From assembly GCF_030052815.1 (NCBI RefSeq), contig NC_079495.1:33327967-33391966 (forward strand): DNA of 64,000 nt, read 5' to 3'. Of this stretch, positions 1 through 11,122 are shown piece after piece. Within the stretch, counting starts at the first letter, position 1; each line of letters begins with the position of its first letter. The DNA comes from Hevea brasiliensis. Lineage: Eukaryota; Streptophyta; Magnoliopsida; Malpighiales; Euphorbiaceae. Below the pieces are notes generated by a model. The model did no database searches and was not told the origin of the DNA. It worked only from the letters and a program-made list of their open reading frames with translations. The translations under genes and the position numbers were made by a program.

Positions 1-47
1 CACCGGAACAGTAGAATGTACGGAGTGGTTACCGGGAGGGTGTTACA
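1..47 (-). mobile_element. Terminus of a minus-strand gypsy LTR
   Basis: Read on the minus strand, this begins TGTAACACCCTCCCGG and continues with CCGTACATTCTACTGTTCCGG. This is the conserved 5' start of the long gypsy LTRs, very close to the LTR start at 42325. It ends exactly with the terminal TG/CA at 47. From 48 onward the sequence is the middle of another gypsy LTR in plus orientation, so a minus-strand element upstream of the window inserted into that LTR. The target duplication would be 48-52 (AGTAC), but its other copy is outside the window. Confidence 0.75.
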
Positions 48-1069
48 AGTACTGCATATGGCTTCATACCATTCTGTGTTTCATGGCTTCCCATGCCATT
101 CTGTGACATAATAGCCTTTGGCTATGTTATTTGAGTTATTATACTTGGGTTTTAACCCTGATAATTATTACAGCTTATTAGCTGTTCTGCTGCACACTGG
201 GAGACACAATGTGACCGATGGTGTGATGGTACGAGGTACTTGGTACCTAGTGCCAGTTTACCCATTTATCCAGTCCAGTCGACTAGTATGGGTTACTCGG
301 GCAATGATAATAAACCTTACTAAATTTTAATTGAATAATATTGCAAATAATATCAGAAATTAAGTTTACCCAAAATTGTAAACATACATTCTGCATACTC
401 ATTCTTATTTTATTTTATTTTATATTGTCACCACTAAGCAGAATTGCTTAGCGCGTCGCTTTTGCCACTCGCAGGTACTGGAGACCTAGCTGAGGAGCCC
501 AGCAGACATCAGACCGGGTGAGCCTTCATATCTGCATCCGGAGTCCAGAGTCACCTCACACCTGCAGTGCATATGGTAGGACATAGGACTTTGGGATAGC
601 ATTTGTATTTTGTATTTTGTATTAGTTTTTGGATTGTAACTATAAACTTTTGAAATTATTTGATGATGCAAATATATGAAATTTCATATTATTGAAATTT
701 TTTGTATATTATATTGAGAAATATTTATGAATGTGCTTCCAGTAATGAAGTGAAAAGAAAATTTTCTAAAAATATTATTATGATTTGAGATTGAGATTTT
801 GAGATTGACTCGAATGTGTATAATGGAGTTTGGATTTGGAAATTATATTGGAAGTGTTTTTAAACAGGTTCAAAAGAACTGTTTTTCCAATTTACAGCCG
901 ACACTCTGTCGGATTTTCTATAAAAATTGTGTAAACATTTAGATTTATCAAAAATTGTAAACAAATGAATTAAAAGGGATAAATTGTAATAGAAATATGA
1001 ATTGGTGCTCCAGCACACTGAGTGGCATGTCTTGCTCAGCTACACTGTAGACGGGTAAGGGGTGTCACA
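48..1069 (+). mobile_element. 5' LTR of gypsy element A (3' portion only)
   Basis: This aligns with the last ~1.1 kb of the LTR at 3430-6630, sharing the GTACTGCATATGGC start region, the CTAAGCA...TGCTTAG hairpin (434-451), the ACTCT-loop hairpin (898-912) and the end GGGTAAGGGGTGTCACA. The first ~2.1 kb of the LTR is missing because an inverted element abuts at 47/48. A TTTGTA-rich run at 601-625 resembles a plant far-upstream polyadenylation element. The LTR end is joined directly to reverse transcriptase sequence, with no primer binding site. Confidence 0.85.
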
Positions 1070-3416
1070 GAACATTTGAGGATTGTTCTGTAAACCCTGC
1101 GAGAAAAGAAGTTGTATGCTAAGCTGTCCAAGTGTGACTTCTGGATGAGTGAGATCTCCTTCCTTGGACACATAGTATCTGCTGAGGGGATTAGAGTTGA
1201 TCCCAAGAAGATAAAAGCAGTGACGGAATGGAAGCCTCCCAGAAATACAACTGAGGTCAGAAGTTTCTTAGGGCTAGCTGGGTATTACAAAAGATTTGTG
1301 AAGGGGTTCTCTCTCATAGCTACTCTAATGACTAAGTTGTTACACAAGAATGGGAAATTTGGCTAGAATGATAAGTGTCAAGCCAGTTTTGAGAGGCTAA
1401 AGGCTATGTTGACAGAAGCACCAGTGTTAACACAACCAGTGTCGGGAAAGGACTTTGTGGTCTATAGTGATGCCTCGCATAATGGGTTAGGGTGTGTATT
1501 GATGCAAGAGGGAAAAGTGATCGCCTATGCTTCCAGGCAGTTAAGGCCACATGAACAGAACTACCCTACTCATGATCTGGAGCTAACAATAATTATCTTC
1601 GCACTGAAGATATGGAGGCATTATTTGTATGGTGAAAAGTGCTACATCTATACAGACCATAAAAGTCTAAAATACTTGCCAACCCAGAAGGAGCTCAACC
1701 TTAGACAGAGGCAATGGATTGAGTTCCTAAAGGACTATAATTGTGTAATTGACTACAATCCTGGGAAGACAAATGTAGTTGCTGATGCCTTGAGTAGAAA
1801 GTCCATCACAGCTTTAAGATCACTAAATGTCCATCTGTCTTTTGCTCAAGATGGAGCTATTTTGGCTGAGTTACAAGTAAAGCCAAACCTACTACAGCAG
1901 ATACAAGATGGGCAAAAGGCAGATGAAAAATTAATAGCTATTGTGGGTAAAATCTAAGAGGGGAAAGAAACTGATTATGAGGTGACAATTGATGGGTGTC
2001 TGTACTACAAAGGAAGAGTGTGTGTACCAGATGATGTGAAATTGAAGACTAGTATTCTGAAAGAAGCACACACCAGTGTTTATGCTATGCACTCGGAAAG
2101 CATAAAAATGTAAAATGATCTGAAAACTCATTATTGGTGGCCTGGTACGAAGAAGGATATAGCTGACTATGTTACTAGGTGCTTGACATGTCAGCAAGTT
2201 AAAGCAAAACATCAAGTTCCATCAGGATTGCTACAGCCTATAAGCATACCTAAATGGAAATGGGACCCGGTCACTATGGATTTTGTCAGTGGTCTACCTT
2301 TCACCCAGAAGAAGCATGATGCAGTGTGGGTGATAGTGGATAAATTGACGAAGTCAGCACATTTTCTGCCAGTTATGACTGACTACTCACTAAAGAAGCT
2401 AGCAGAGTTGTATATTAGTGAGATAGTTAGACTGCATGAAATCCCACTTTGCATCATATATGATCGAGACCCAAGGTTTACATCGAGATTTTGGAAGAAG
2501 TTACAAGAAGCCTTGGGCACACAACTCCACTTTAGCATGACTTTTCATCCTCAAACGGATGAATAGTCGGAACGAGTAATCCAAGTAGACCTAAAACTAA
2601 TTGAATTCTTTCAAATAATAAATTGAAATGATAGTAACAACGTGAATTATGTGATAGGTCCTTGAAGATATGCTGAGGATTTGTGTCATTGAGTTTGAGG
2701 GGAGTTGGGATAGGTACCTCCCACTGGCAGAATTCGCATATAACAATAGCTACCAAGCTAGCATCCAAATAGCCCCGTATGAAGCACTGTATGGGAGGAA
2801 GTGTAGAACCCTAGTGTGTTGGCTGAATTGGGCGAAGATAAGCTAGTAGGACCAGAACTGGTGAAACAGACTGAGGAGAAAGTAAAGTTAATCAAAGCTA
2901 ATTTGAAGGTTGCCTCAGATAGACAGAAATATTATGCCGACTTAAAGAGAAAAGAGATAGAGTATGCAGTTGGCGACAAAGTGTTTCTTAAAGTCTCACC
3001 ATGGAAGAAGGTACTGAGGTTTGGAAGAAATGGTAAGTTAAGCCCTAGGTTCATTGGCCTATATGAAATCATTGAACGTGCGGGACCAGTGGCCTATCAG
3101 CTAGCTTTACCGTCAGAATTGGATAAGATCCATAATGTATTTCATGTATCTATGCTAAGAAGATACTGCTCAGACCCTTCACATGTCATTTCCATGGAAG
3201 AGATTGAAAATTAACCAGACTTGACATATGCAGAAGAACCCATACGGATCCTGGCTCGGGAAGTGAAGGAACTGAGAAATAAATAAATTCCACTGGTGAA
3301 AGTACTTTGGAGGAATCATAATACTGAGGAGGCAACTTGGGAAAGTGAAGAGACGATGAGGCAACAGTTCCCTCAACTGTTTGTATCAGGTAAATTTCGA
3401 GGACGAAATTTTTATT
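1070..3416 (+). pseudogene. Broken gypsy pol: RT C-terminus, RNase H, integrase, chromodomain-like tail
   Basis: Remnant of a Ty3/gypsy (Tekay/Del-like) polyprotein. It opens inside reverse transcriptase ([11 protein letters not shown], then [12 protein letters not shown] and [14 protein letters not shown]). RNase H follows ([32 protein letters not shown] at about 1465-1800), then the integrase zinc region (CLTCQQ near 2180), the core (MDFVSGLP, HPQTDE) and a tail IPLVKVLWRNHNTEEATWE typical of a chromodomain. Gag, protease and the RT catalytic part are absent. In-frame stops occur at 1363, 1955, 2111, 2563, 3212 and 3283, mostly explained by CAR to TAR or TGG to TAG. A frameshift lies near 2810, and a 73-bp intron-like insertion interrupts integrase at 2585. 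It cannot encode a working enzyme. Confidence 0.92.
2585..2657 (+). other. Intron-like 73-bp insertion in integrase of element A
   Basis: It starts GTAGAC and ends TGATAG, is strongly AT-rich and contains in-frame stops. It lies between codons for SERVIQ and VLEDMLRI. Element B has the same place uninterrupted (RTIQ followed by TLEDMLR near 22725). Removing GT to AG exactly restores frame across the junction. The length is not a multiple of 3, so unspliced it would break the frame. A CTAAAAC/CTAAT stretch could serve as a branch site. It may be a retained intron or a small unrelated insertion. Confidence 0.6.
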
Positions 3417-3429
3417 AGAGGGAAAGAGC
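3416..3429 (+). other. Polypurine tract of element A
   Basis: TAGAGGGAAAGAGC lies immediately before the TGTAACATC start of the 3' LTR, after the phrase AGGACGAAATTTTTATT that precedes the polypurine tract in the other elements here. This is the expected plus-strand primer site. Confidence 0.8.
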
Positions 3430-6400
3430 TGTAACATCTTCACTTTAGCTAGTCCGTATATTCTACTATTCTGATGACCAATGTCAGTCCAGGCAGCTAG
3501 AATATCTGAAATTATAATTAGATTAGAGTGATGAGTTATAAATAAACCAAATAATGATAAGAAAAATTCAAGAAAAATTTTAGAAATGAAATGCACTAAG
3601 GTTAAATGAGCCGTAGCCCCAGTGATGAGTGACCTTAACGAGAAGTGACGGTGAAGGCCACTAGCAACCCTAGACCCGGGGGAAACTTCATGAAATAATT
3701 TTTGGGATTTCAGGAAAGGATTATTGGGGTTTCGATGACAATAAATTGCTAAGAAAACACAAGGAAAATTAAATCAATTAGTACACACAATTTTAGTTCG
3801 TTAAGCCAAACGGAGGGCATTTTGGTCATTTCGTCTTCAGAGATGATTTTTGAACAACTTGTCCAATTAAGTAAATAAATTATATGACATAAAATATGAA
3901 TAAACATTGCTAAAAATGAAATTAAAAGTGAGTAGTAAAGAAAAGAAAATAAATGAAGATAATATTGATTTATTAAGTAAGCATGAGTTCATTTAAAATT
4001 TTTGGCCAATCTAAATTCAATTAATATATTTATAATGCACTAAAAAGAAGGAGAAGAAGTCAAAAATTTGGAAAAAAAAGCTATCAGCCATCTTCCTTTC
4101 TCCTTGGCCGAAACCTACACTCCATGGCCATCCACCATTTTCACTCATTGTAAGCTTGATTTTCTCCCTCCTTTCACTATACAAATCCTAAGCCTCAACA
4201 TTAGATCTTGCTTATTCACCTTGATTAAGGATTTGAGAGTAGAAGGAAGATAAGAAATTGAAGTTAGTGAAGCTTGGAATCTCCTAAGTAAGGTTAGTGC
4301 TTATCCCTCCTTTCCTTTCTTTTTTATTCTTACAATTAAGGGTGATTATGTATAAATTCTATGAGAAAAACTGAAATTGATGCATGAATGATGAGACCCA
4401 AATTTCGGCTAGCAAAGGAAGTTGATAATCTTGATGTTTTCTTTTGATTAAATTTTGCCTATTAGCATCAATTACAATGTTTACTTAAGCCATAATTGAA
4501 GATTGCATAAGTTATGTGAGATGTGAAGTATGGAGGTTAGGGTTTTGGAAGGAAGTTTGGAGCTAATGTGTTAGAAGGTTTAATTGAAATTGGGGAGGGT
4601 CAAAATTTACCATTTGAGGAAAATTGACTATAATTATGAATGAATTGGGGCATGGAAAAAAATTGAATTAGTGTGCTACCTTATTGATTGAGATTCTGGA
4701 CCCTTGAGTCCAGTGTGTTTGGATGGTTATATCTTGAGTTAGGTAACTCCAATTAGTGCAAGGCTAATTGAAGATGAAATTAGACACATAATGGCCTAAC
4801 TTTGATGAAGAAACCTTGCCCAAAAAGCCACAATAGAATAACCTAAAAATTGACCTAATCTGGGTAACACACATTCTACCCTGGGCAAAATAACCAAATG
4901 AACAGTATTTATTCATTTGGTCATAACTCAGTGTAGAAAGGTCCAATTGACCTGAATTTTATATCAATGGAAAGCTTAGACAATTTAGAACAACTTTTAT
5001 GAAGAACACCAAACTAAATTCTGACCATAACCCATCTGAATTGCTAACCAAATTCAGGGTATCAAAACTGCCATAACTATTTCTGCCCAGAAATTCTGGG
5101 TAGATACCAATCTGAGCAGTGTTAAAGAAATTAGCATAACTTGAGCTAGAAAACTCCAAATGGAGTGATTTAAAAAGGAAATTAAAGAAGACACATAAAG
5201 GAACAACTTTGATTAAGAACATTTGATAAAATTCTCATTGTAGAATTGCCTAATGGAACAGTAAACTCTAGCACCCAAAACTGAAATTTTTGCTTTATTT
5301 CCTATTGGTTTTAAATATTGATTGGCAACTAATGCCAACACTTTTGTTAACCAAAATGTGGTAATTTCATTCGGTTAGAACTCATGTAACTATTATGTAT
5401 GAGAAAGTCAATATTTTGTTTCGAATAGTAAAATGAATAGTAACCTTACACGTTAAACACAAATATTCAATTAAGATCTTTGTAATATGCCCTAGTAGAC
5501 CTAGTAAGATTGGTTTGGATAGGTTGGCATGCCAATAGGGTTCTGATAGCAGTACTGCATATGGCATCATGTCATTCTGTGATTTATGGCTTATGTTGCC
5601 ATTTCGTGATTTTATGGCTTTTAGCCATTCTGACACTATTGTGATACTTGGCCTCGTGCCTAATATTTATTATAGCTTATTAGCTATTCTGTTGCGCACC
5701 AGGAAACACAATATGATTGATAGTGTGATGGTCCAAGGTACTTGGTACTCAATGCCAGTTTACCCGTTTATCCAGTCCAGTCGACTAGTATAGGTTACTT
5801 GGGCAATCAAAATAAATCTTACCAAATTTTAATCAAATGATTAACATAAAAAGTATCAGATTACTGCAAATAATTGCCAGAAACTCGGTCTGCATAAAAT
5901 GTCAGTATACACTCTTCATGTTTATTTCATTTTAGTTATTTTTATTTTATTATTGGCACCACTAAGCAGTATTACTTAGCGCATTGCTTTTACCACGCAT
6001 AGGTATAGGAGATACAGAGCGTGAGCCTAGTAGACCCCAAACTGGATGAGAGTCAGATCTGCTAGTGTTCTGTGTCACCTCTCATTTGCAGTGTATTTTG
6101 GTAAGGCACTAGGATTCTCTTTTGTATTTTTGTCTCTTTTATATTTTTATAAATTGTATTTTGTATTTAGGTCTTTATGTTATCATGTAAATTATAATCA
6201 CTTGTATCATTTTGTATTGTAAATTAATGAAATTAAGTATTGCCTTCATAAACTTGAGTTCAAATTGAATTATAAATGATATGGATTGAATGAATGAAAA
6301 TTACTGAGAAATGTTGAGATGATAGTGATTATTTGGAGTTGAGTATGATTGGAAAAATATTTGGAAGTGTTTTCCACAAGTTTCAAAGAACTATTTTCTC

Positions 6401-6630
6401 CATTTTTAGCTGGCACTCTGCCGGATTTTCTGCAAAATATTTGGAACCTCAAATAAATTTAATATTTCAATAAATGATGTAACTAATATCAATTTCATAA
6501 GTTTCACTTAATGACCCATAAATAAATAAATTTTGAAATGATAAATATCAATGAGTTAAGATCTGGTGTTCCGGCACACTGTGTGGCATATCTTGCTCGG
6601 CTACACTGTAGACGGGTAAGGGTTGTCACA
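3430..6630 (+). mobile_element. 3' LTR of gypsy element A (3.2 kb)
   Basis: Runs from TGTAACATCTTCAC to GGGTTGTCACA. It contains three degenerate ~200-bp modules, marked by AACTTTGATGAAG near 4801, ACAACTTTTATGAAG near 4989 and GGAACAACTTTG near 5200. It also has the CTAAG...CTTAG hairpin (5962-5979), a TTTGTA/TTTTGTATT-rich stretch at 6121-6175 and the ACTCT-loop hairpin (6410-6424). It is clearly diverged from the 5' LTR remnant. Right of it (6631) CACTA transposase sequence resumes, so element A inserted into the CACTA. The expected duplicated target is TTGTT; its left copy lies upstream of the window. Confidence 0.9.
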
Positions 6631-7790
6631 TTGTTTATGTCCACAAAGACGGCATCTTTGATGAGATGGCATAAAGATAAAAGGGTAGATGATGGAGTGA
6701 TGAGACACCTGCTGATTCAATGGCATGGATTTCTTTTGACAAACTACATCCAAATTTTGCCTCAGACTCTCGTAATGTGAGGCTAGGCCTTGCTAGTGAT
6801 GGATTTCAACCTTTTGCCAATTCAAAAATTCCATATAGTGTTTGGCCAGTTTTACTCATTCCATACAATTTACCACCTTGGATGTGCATGAAACAATCAA
6901 ATTTTATTTTGTCAATGCTTATTCTAGGTCCGGAGGGCCCTGGAGATGCAATTGATATTTATCTTCAATCGTTAATAGAAGATTTAAGAGAGTTATGGGA
7001 AACTGGTATTGATACATTTGATGCATATGCACGATAAAATTTCAAGTTACATGCAGTTTTACTATGGACTACCAATGATTTCCCTGCATATGGGAACTTA
7101 TCAGGTTGGAGTACTAAGGGAAAGTTGGCTTGTCCTTGTTGTAATAAGGACACCTATTGGATGAGGTTGGCCATTGGAGGCAAGCAATGTTATATGGGTC
7201 ATCGACAATATCTTCCTCTTAGTCACAAATGGAGAAATGATAAGGAATCTTTTAATGGCACAAGGGAGTGAGGGTTACCACCCAAGCCACATTTAGGAGA
7301 TGATATACTTGATCAAGTGAAAGATCTTAAAAAGGTCATATTAACTAAGGCTCCTCATATGAAGAAAGTAATCTCTCATGATAGGGGGGATAATTGGAAT
7401 AAAAAGAGTATATTCTTTAACCTTCCATATTGGAGGACCTTATTGCTACGCTATAACTTAGATGTCATGCACATTGAAAAGAATATATGTGATAATATAA
7501 TGGGGAAAATTATGAACATAAAGGGAAAAACTCGCCTTAACTTGCAAGTAATGAATATAAGGCCAGAGTTACACCAAGTACAACAGGGGAATAAAGTTGT
7601 GATACCTCCAGCATTGTATAGTTTATCTACTAATGAAAAATACAAGCTTTGCCAATTTCTAAAACAGTTAAAAGTTTCAGATGGATTTTCGTCCAATATT
7701 TCTCTGTGTAAATATGAAAGAGCATAAAATCTCAGGATTAAAGAGTCATGATTGTCATCTTCTTCTATTACATGTACTTCCATACATCGA
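6631..7790 (+). pseudogene. TNP2-like CACTA transposase, central part plus DUF4218
   Basis: Family: plant En/Spm TNP2 (Transposase_21), the enzyme that cuts and moves CACTA elements. The reading begins LFMSTKTASLMRWHKDKR directly after the inserted LTR. A frameshift near 6710 is followed by SMAWISFDKLHPNFASD and NVRLGLASDGFQPF, then PYNLPPWMCMKQ, FPAYGNLSGWSTKGKLACP, and LDVMHIEKNICDNIMG at the start of DUF4218. Stops at 7035 and 7269 and a frameshift near 7704 lie inside conserved blocks. The next recognisable block is GLKSHDCHLLLLHVLP. A donor-like GTATGA at 7791 ends this exon. The N-terminus is cut off by element A. Confidence 0.9.
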
Positions 7791-7882
7791 GTATGATATT
7801 TTTAAGCTTATTCAAATTATATTTACTCTTTTTTTTTAATTCATCACAATCACCCATAATCCTCTCTTTTTTTCCCCCTTAG
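7791..7882 (+). other. Probable intron in the CACTA transposase pseudogene
   Basis: Runs from GTATGA at 7791 to a long T/C tract ending CCCCCTTAG at 7882. The sequence after it translates VFTIASNQFGRHV, which continues DUF4218. The 92-bp length and AT-rich composition fit a plant intron. Confidence 0.55.
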
Positions 7883-7926
7883 AGAGTATTCACAATTGCC
7901 AGCAACCAATTTGGTAGGCATGTTAG

Positions 7927-10033
7927 TGAAGGAGAGGAAACATGAAAATTATTAGTTTAGAACATTGAATTCAAAAATTTTCTTCTAGGATCTCATGCAT
8001 CATGCAAGATTCATTATTTACCTAATTGATTTCAATGTTCAATTGCATATTAAAACACTTTTAATATGTATTAGGATCTATATTTGCCATTTAAGATTTT
8101 AGAATTAACAAATTAATTCATTAGAACCCTAGATTAATACAAGAACATGTGCACTAACCTTTTGATGCACTGTAGATGTGTTTGGTACCTTTGGGAAGCA
8201 CCTAGGACCCCAAATGTTATCCCTCTAGTTTGTCCACACCAAGATCACCAATGGCAGCCCCTTGAACAGCTTCTCAAGCCTTGCCAACCAATTAAAAATT
8301 AGGGATTTGCCTTTAGGGAGGTTATAAATGTATATAAGACACTAGAAATAATTTCTAGCAATTTTAATTAAAGAGAATATGGGCAATTCTCTTTGAATTG
8401 ATGAGAGAAGAAGAAGAAGAGAGGAGAGGAGCTTCATGGGTGGTGGCACCTTTGAGAAAAAATCAGAATGTGTTTTATTCTTTTATAACATCACATTATA
8501 TAATTAGGTCATTACTTAAAACCCTTGTCATATGTCATCTTCTGATTGCATCTTAATTTTAATTGACCTAATCACATTAAGCCAAGTGTCAAAGCTAGGT
8601 TTAATCTTGACTTTGATCATCATGCATGATAGAAAGACAAATGACAAACCATGATGCCATGTATCACCATCTCATAATGCCACATGTCACCCTGTGAAAT
8701 GACCAAATTACCCTTGTGTTGTAATTTTGAGTTCTCAACCCAAAATAATTATTTCTCCTCTTCTAATCAATTTATATCAAATATAAATTAATTAATTAAT
8801 CTCTATTAATTAATTTTTCATAATTAAATTCATATTTAAACACTTTAAATATAAATTTAACTTATACTATACATCCAATAACCAAGATTTGGTTTCAAGC
8901 CATGCTAGGGACTTTGCAATCTAATTGTAAACCAAACCTATTTAAATTAATCAATTAAACTCTTTAACTAATTAATTAAATCACATTTAACTTGGTGATT
9001 ACTTGTGTATGTGTGTGACTCACTAGGCTCATCACTAATTGGCAATGAAATATGATATTAACTCTTAATATCATCAGAACTCTTTCCTACTATAAATGAT
9101 TTCTCTAAATCATTTTATGCACCTCATAGACCATGGTTAACACCTAGCATAGCATGTCATGGCTACCCAATTAGTAATAAGGAATATCTTAAATGAACCT
9201 TTAATCATATATTACCATGCACTAGAATCTCTCTGTCACAAAATCCCAATTTGAGCTGGAGTCATGGTTTATGTCAAACCCTATTTGCTATGAATATTAT
9301 GTTCTCTTTTAATTCCAGTTCTTGATTAAAAGATTTTTCTCATAAGAAACTCTTTTCTGATTAAATCTGTCTGTCCTGACCAGGAACTTGAAACATCAAG
9401 AACAATTAAATGAACAAAGGATTTTATCCCTATTTACTTAGAGTAACAGATTCCATCTTGATCAACACCTATCTCCATATATAACTAGTAGGAGCCAATA
9501 CATGCCCATATACCCATACACAGTATAAGTATGAAAGCAGTATCAAACTCAAACCACCTATATACAAGATAATTGTGCTATCTCAGGTCTAAAGATTATA
9601 TGCAATAATATGATTTATGACAATACATTGACAAGAGTAAACTCCACACAGTTGTCATAAGTGTCACTGGTTCCACCTACTTATCATGTATAAGTGCCTA
9701 TCATGTTTGTTATATGGCATGAGACTCACCATTCCATCTTATTTATATCTCATATAAATACCTTGGGAATAAACATGAATACAATCTTTCTAGATAAGTC
9801 ATATCCCGTGTGAAGTATCCTCGATTATGAACCAATTTATGATACTTTGTGCTAGAAATACTGTCACTCATATTCTTAACAACTTAAGAATAAAATTTCT
9901 AACAAAATTTCAATGGACCTTTTCTATTACACGTAAATATATTATATAAACGGAAAAGTGAAATTGCCTTTTTATTAATAAAACATGTACAATATATATA
10001 CTAAATGATATGCTCTAGGGCATACTACTAACA
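7927..10033 (-). mobile_element. Solo Ty1/copia LTR
   Basis: The plus strand reads TGAAGGAGAGG ... CTACTAACA. It matches the LTRs at 55039-57146 and 59002-61068, the last of which adjoins copia pol on the minus strand. Flanks are GTTAG (7922-7926) and GTCAG (10034-10038), a 5-bp target duplication with one mismatch. There is no internal domain, so it is a solo LTR left by LTR-LTR recombination. It splits the DUF4218 region of the CACTA transposase. It contains an AT-rich (ATTAATT)n block near 8785-8835. Confidence 0.9.
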
Positions 10034-10038
10034 GTCAG

Positions 10039-10868
10039 AAGGTCAATGGAATAAAAATTTTATTAGATGGTTTAAGACGAAAGTAAGTACACTTTAAGTT
10101 TTATATGTATTTTGATTAATTAATTATTTTAATTATTTGTAACCACTAGGAATTGATTTTTCACTTTTTAAAACGATTTTTATTATAGGTTACATGGTTG
10201 CATAAAAATGACCCAAGTCAAAAGATGAGAGCCCTACTCTCACTATCACGTGGTCCTGATCGATATGTGACATCTTTTTATGGTTACATTGTTAATGGGT
10301 ATAGGTTTCATATTGAATCTCATGACAAAGGTTTGAGGACACAAAATAGTAGAGTTGTCGTAATTGGAGATATTGGTGATAAAGTTAACAGCATAGATTA
10401 CTATCGTGTCTTAATTGAGATTATTCAATTACAATATCTTGGAGGAAGATGTGTGGCCTTATTTCATTGTAATTGGTGGGATGTTTATGGTCGAGTGAGG
10501 GGGTTTAAGATTGATGAATAGGGGGGGTTGGTGTTAACTGCAAACGAACTTTGAAAACAAATGAACCTTTCATGTTGGCTGACCAAGCATCACAAGTCTT
10601 TTATGTTCCAGACAATATTCACAAAGGCTGGCATTGTGTGATAAAGGCACATCCTCGAGATTCCTATGACATCCCATTAAAAGAAGATATTAACCCTGTT
10701 GATTTGAATCAATTAGGTGAAGCATATCAAGCTGATGAATCTGCCAATCCTGAATTTGTGGAAACGGCTGTAGTTGTTGAAAATGACCAAATTAGTTGGA
10801 AGAGGATGGATATAGAGCCAAAAATAGTTGATATATCTTCAACACAAAAGAAAAGAAAACATAGATCA
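10039..10868 (+). pseudogene. CACTA transposase C-terminus (DUF4218 end and DUF4216)
   Basis: Continues the TNP2 gene after the solo copia LTR: SEGQWNKNFIRWFKTK (end of DUF4218 region), then an intron from GTAAGT at 10083 to TATAG at 10188. Next is the DUF4216-type part: VTWLHKNDPSQKMRALL, DRYVTSFYGYIVNGYRFH, CVALFHCNWWDVYGRVRGF, QVFYVPDNIHKGWHCVI. A stop at 10519 and a shifted frame at the G-run 10521-10527 break it. The ending is TQKKRKHRS then stop at 10868. DUF4216 commonly follows TNP2 and DUF4218 in plant CACTA proteins; its exact role is not established. Confidence 0.85.
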
Positions 10869-11122
10869 TGAAGTTATTTAATTATTATTGTTTGAATGTT
10901 AATATCTAATGTTTCTTTTAGAAATAAACTCTATAATATATACATAATTTATTTTAGATGTTTATGTGTAATTAAGTTATTCAATATAGTTTTACATTTC
11001 ATTTTGTCTTTTCCTATATTTATTTATACTTTTTCCCATATTTATTTATGTCATGATATATTTTATTGGTTTGAAAAAAAAATTGTCACATATGTTTAAT
11101 GTGCTAATATTCCAGGTACATA
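10869..11122 (+). other. Spacer between the two CACTA genes
   Basis: AT-rich, with no coding signal beyond chance frames. It ends in TTCCAG at 11115, a possible splice acceptor just before the second gene, so part of it may be an intron or the promoter of that gene. I see nothing else. Confidence 0.4.

Noticed and set aside
118..330. 70-residue plus-strand frame in the first LTR
   Set aside because: Non-coding LTR sequence; the frame is not kept in LTRs at 3430 or 12461 beyond local similarity.
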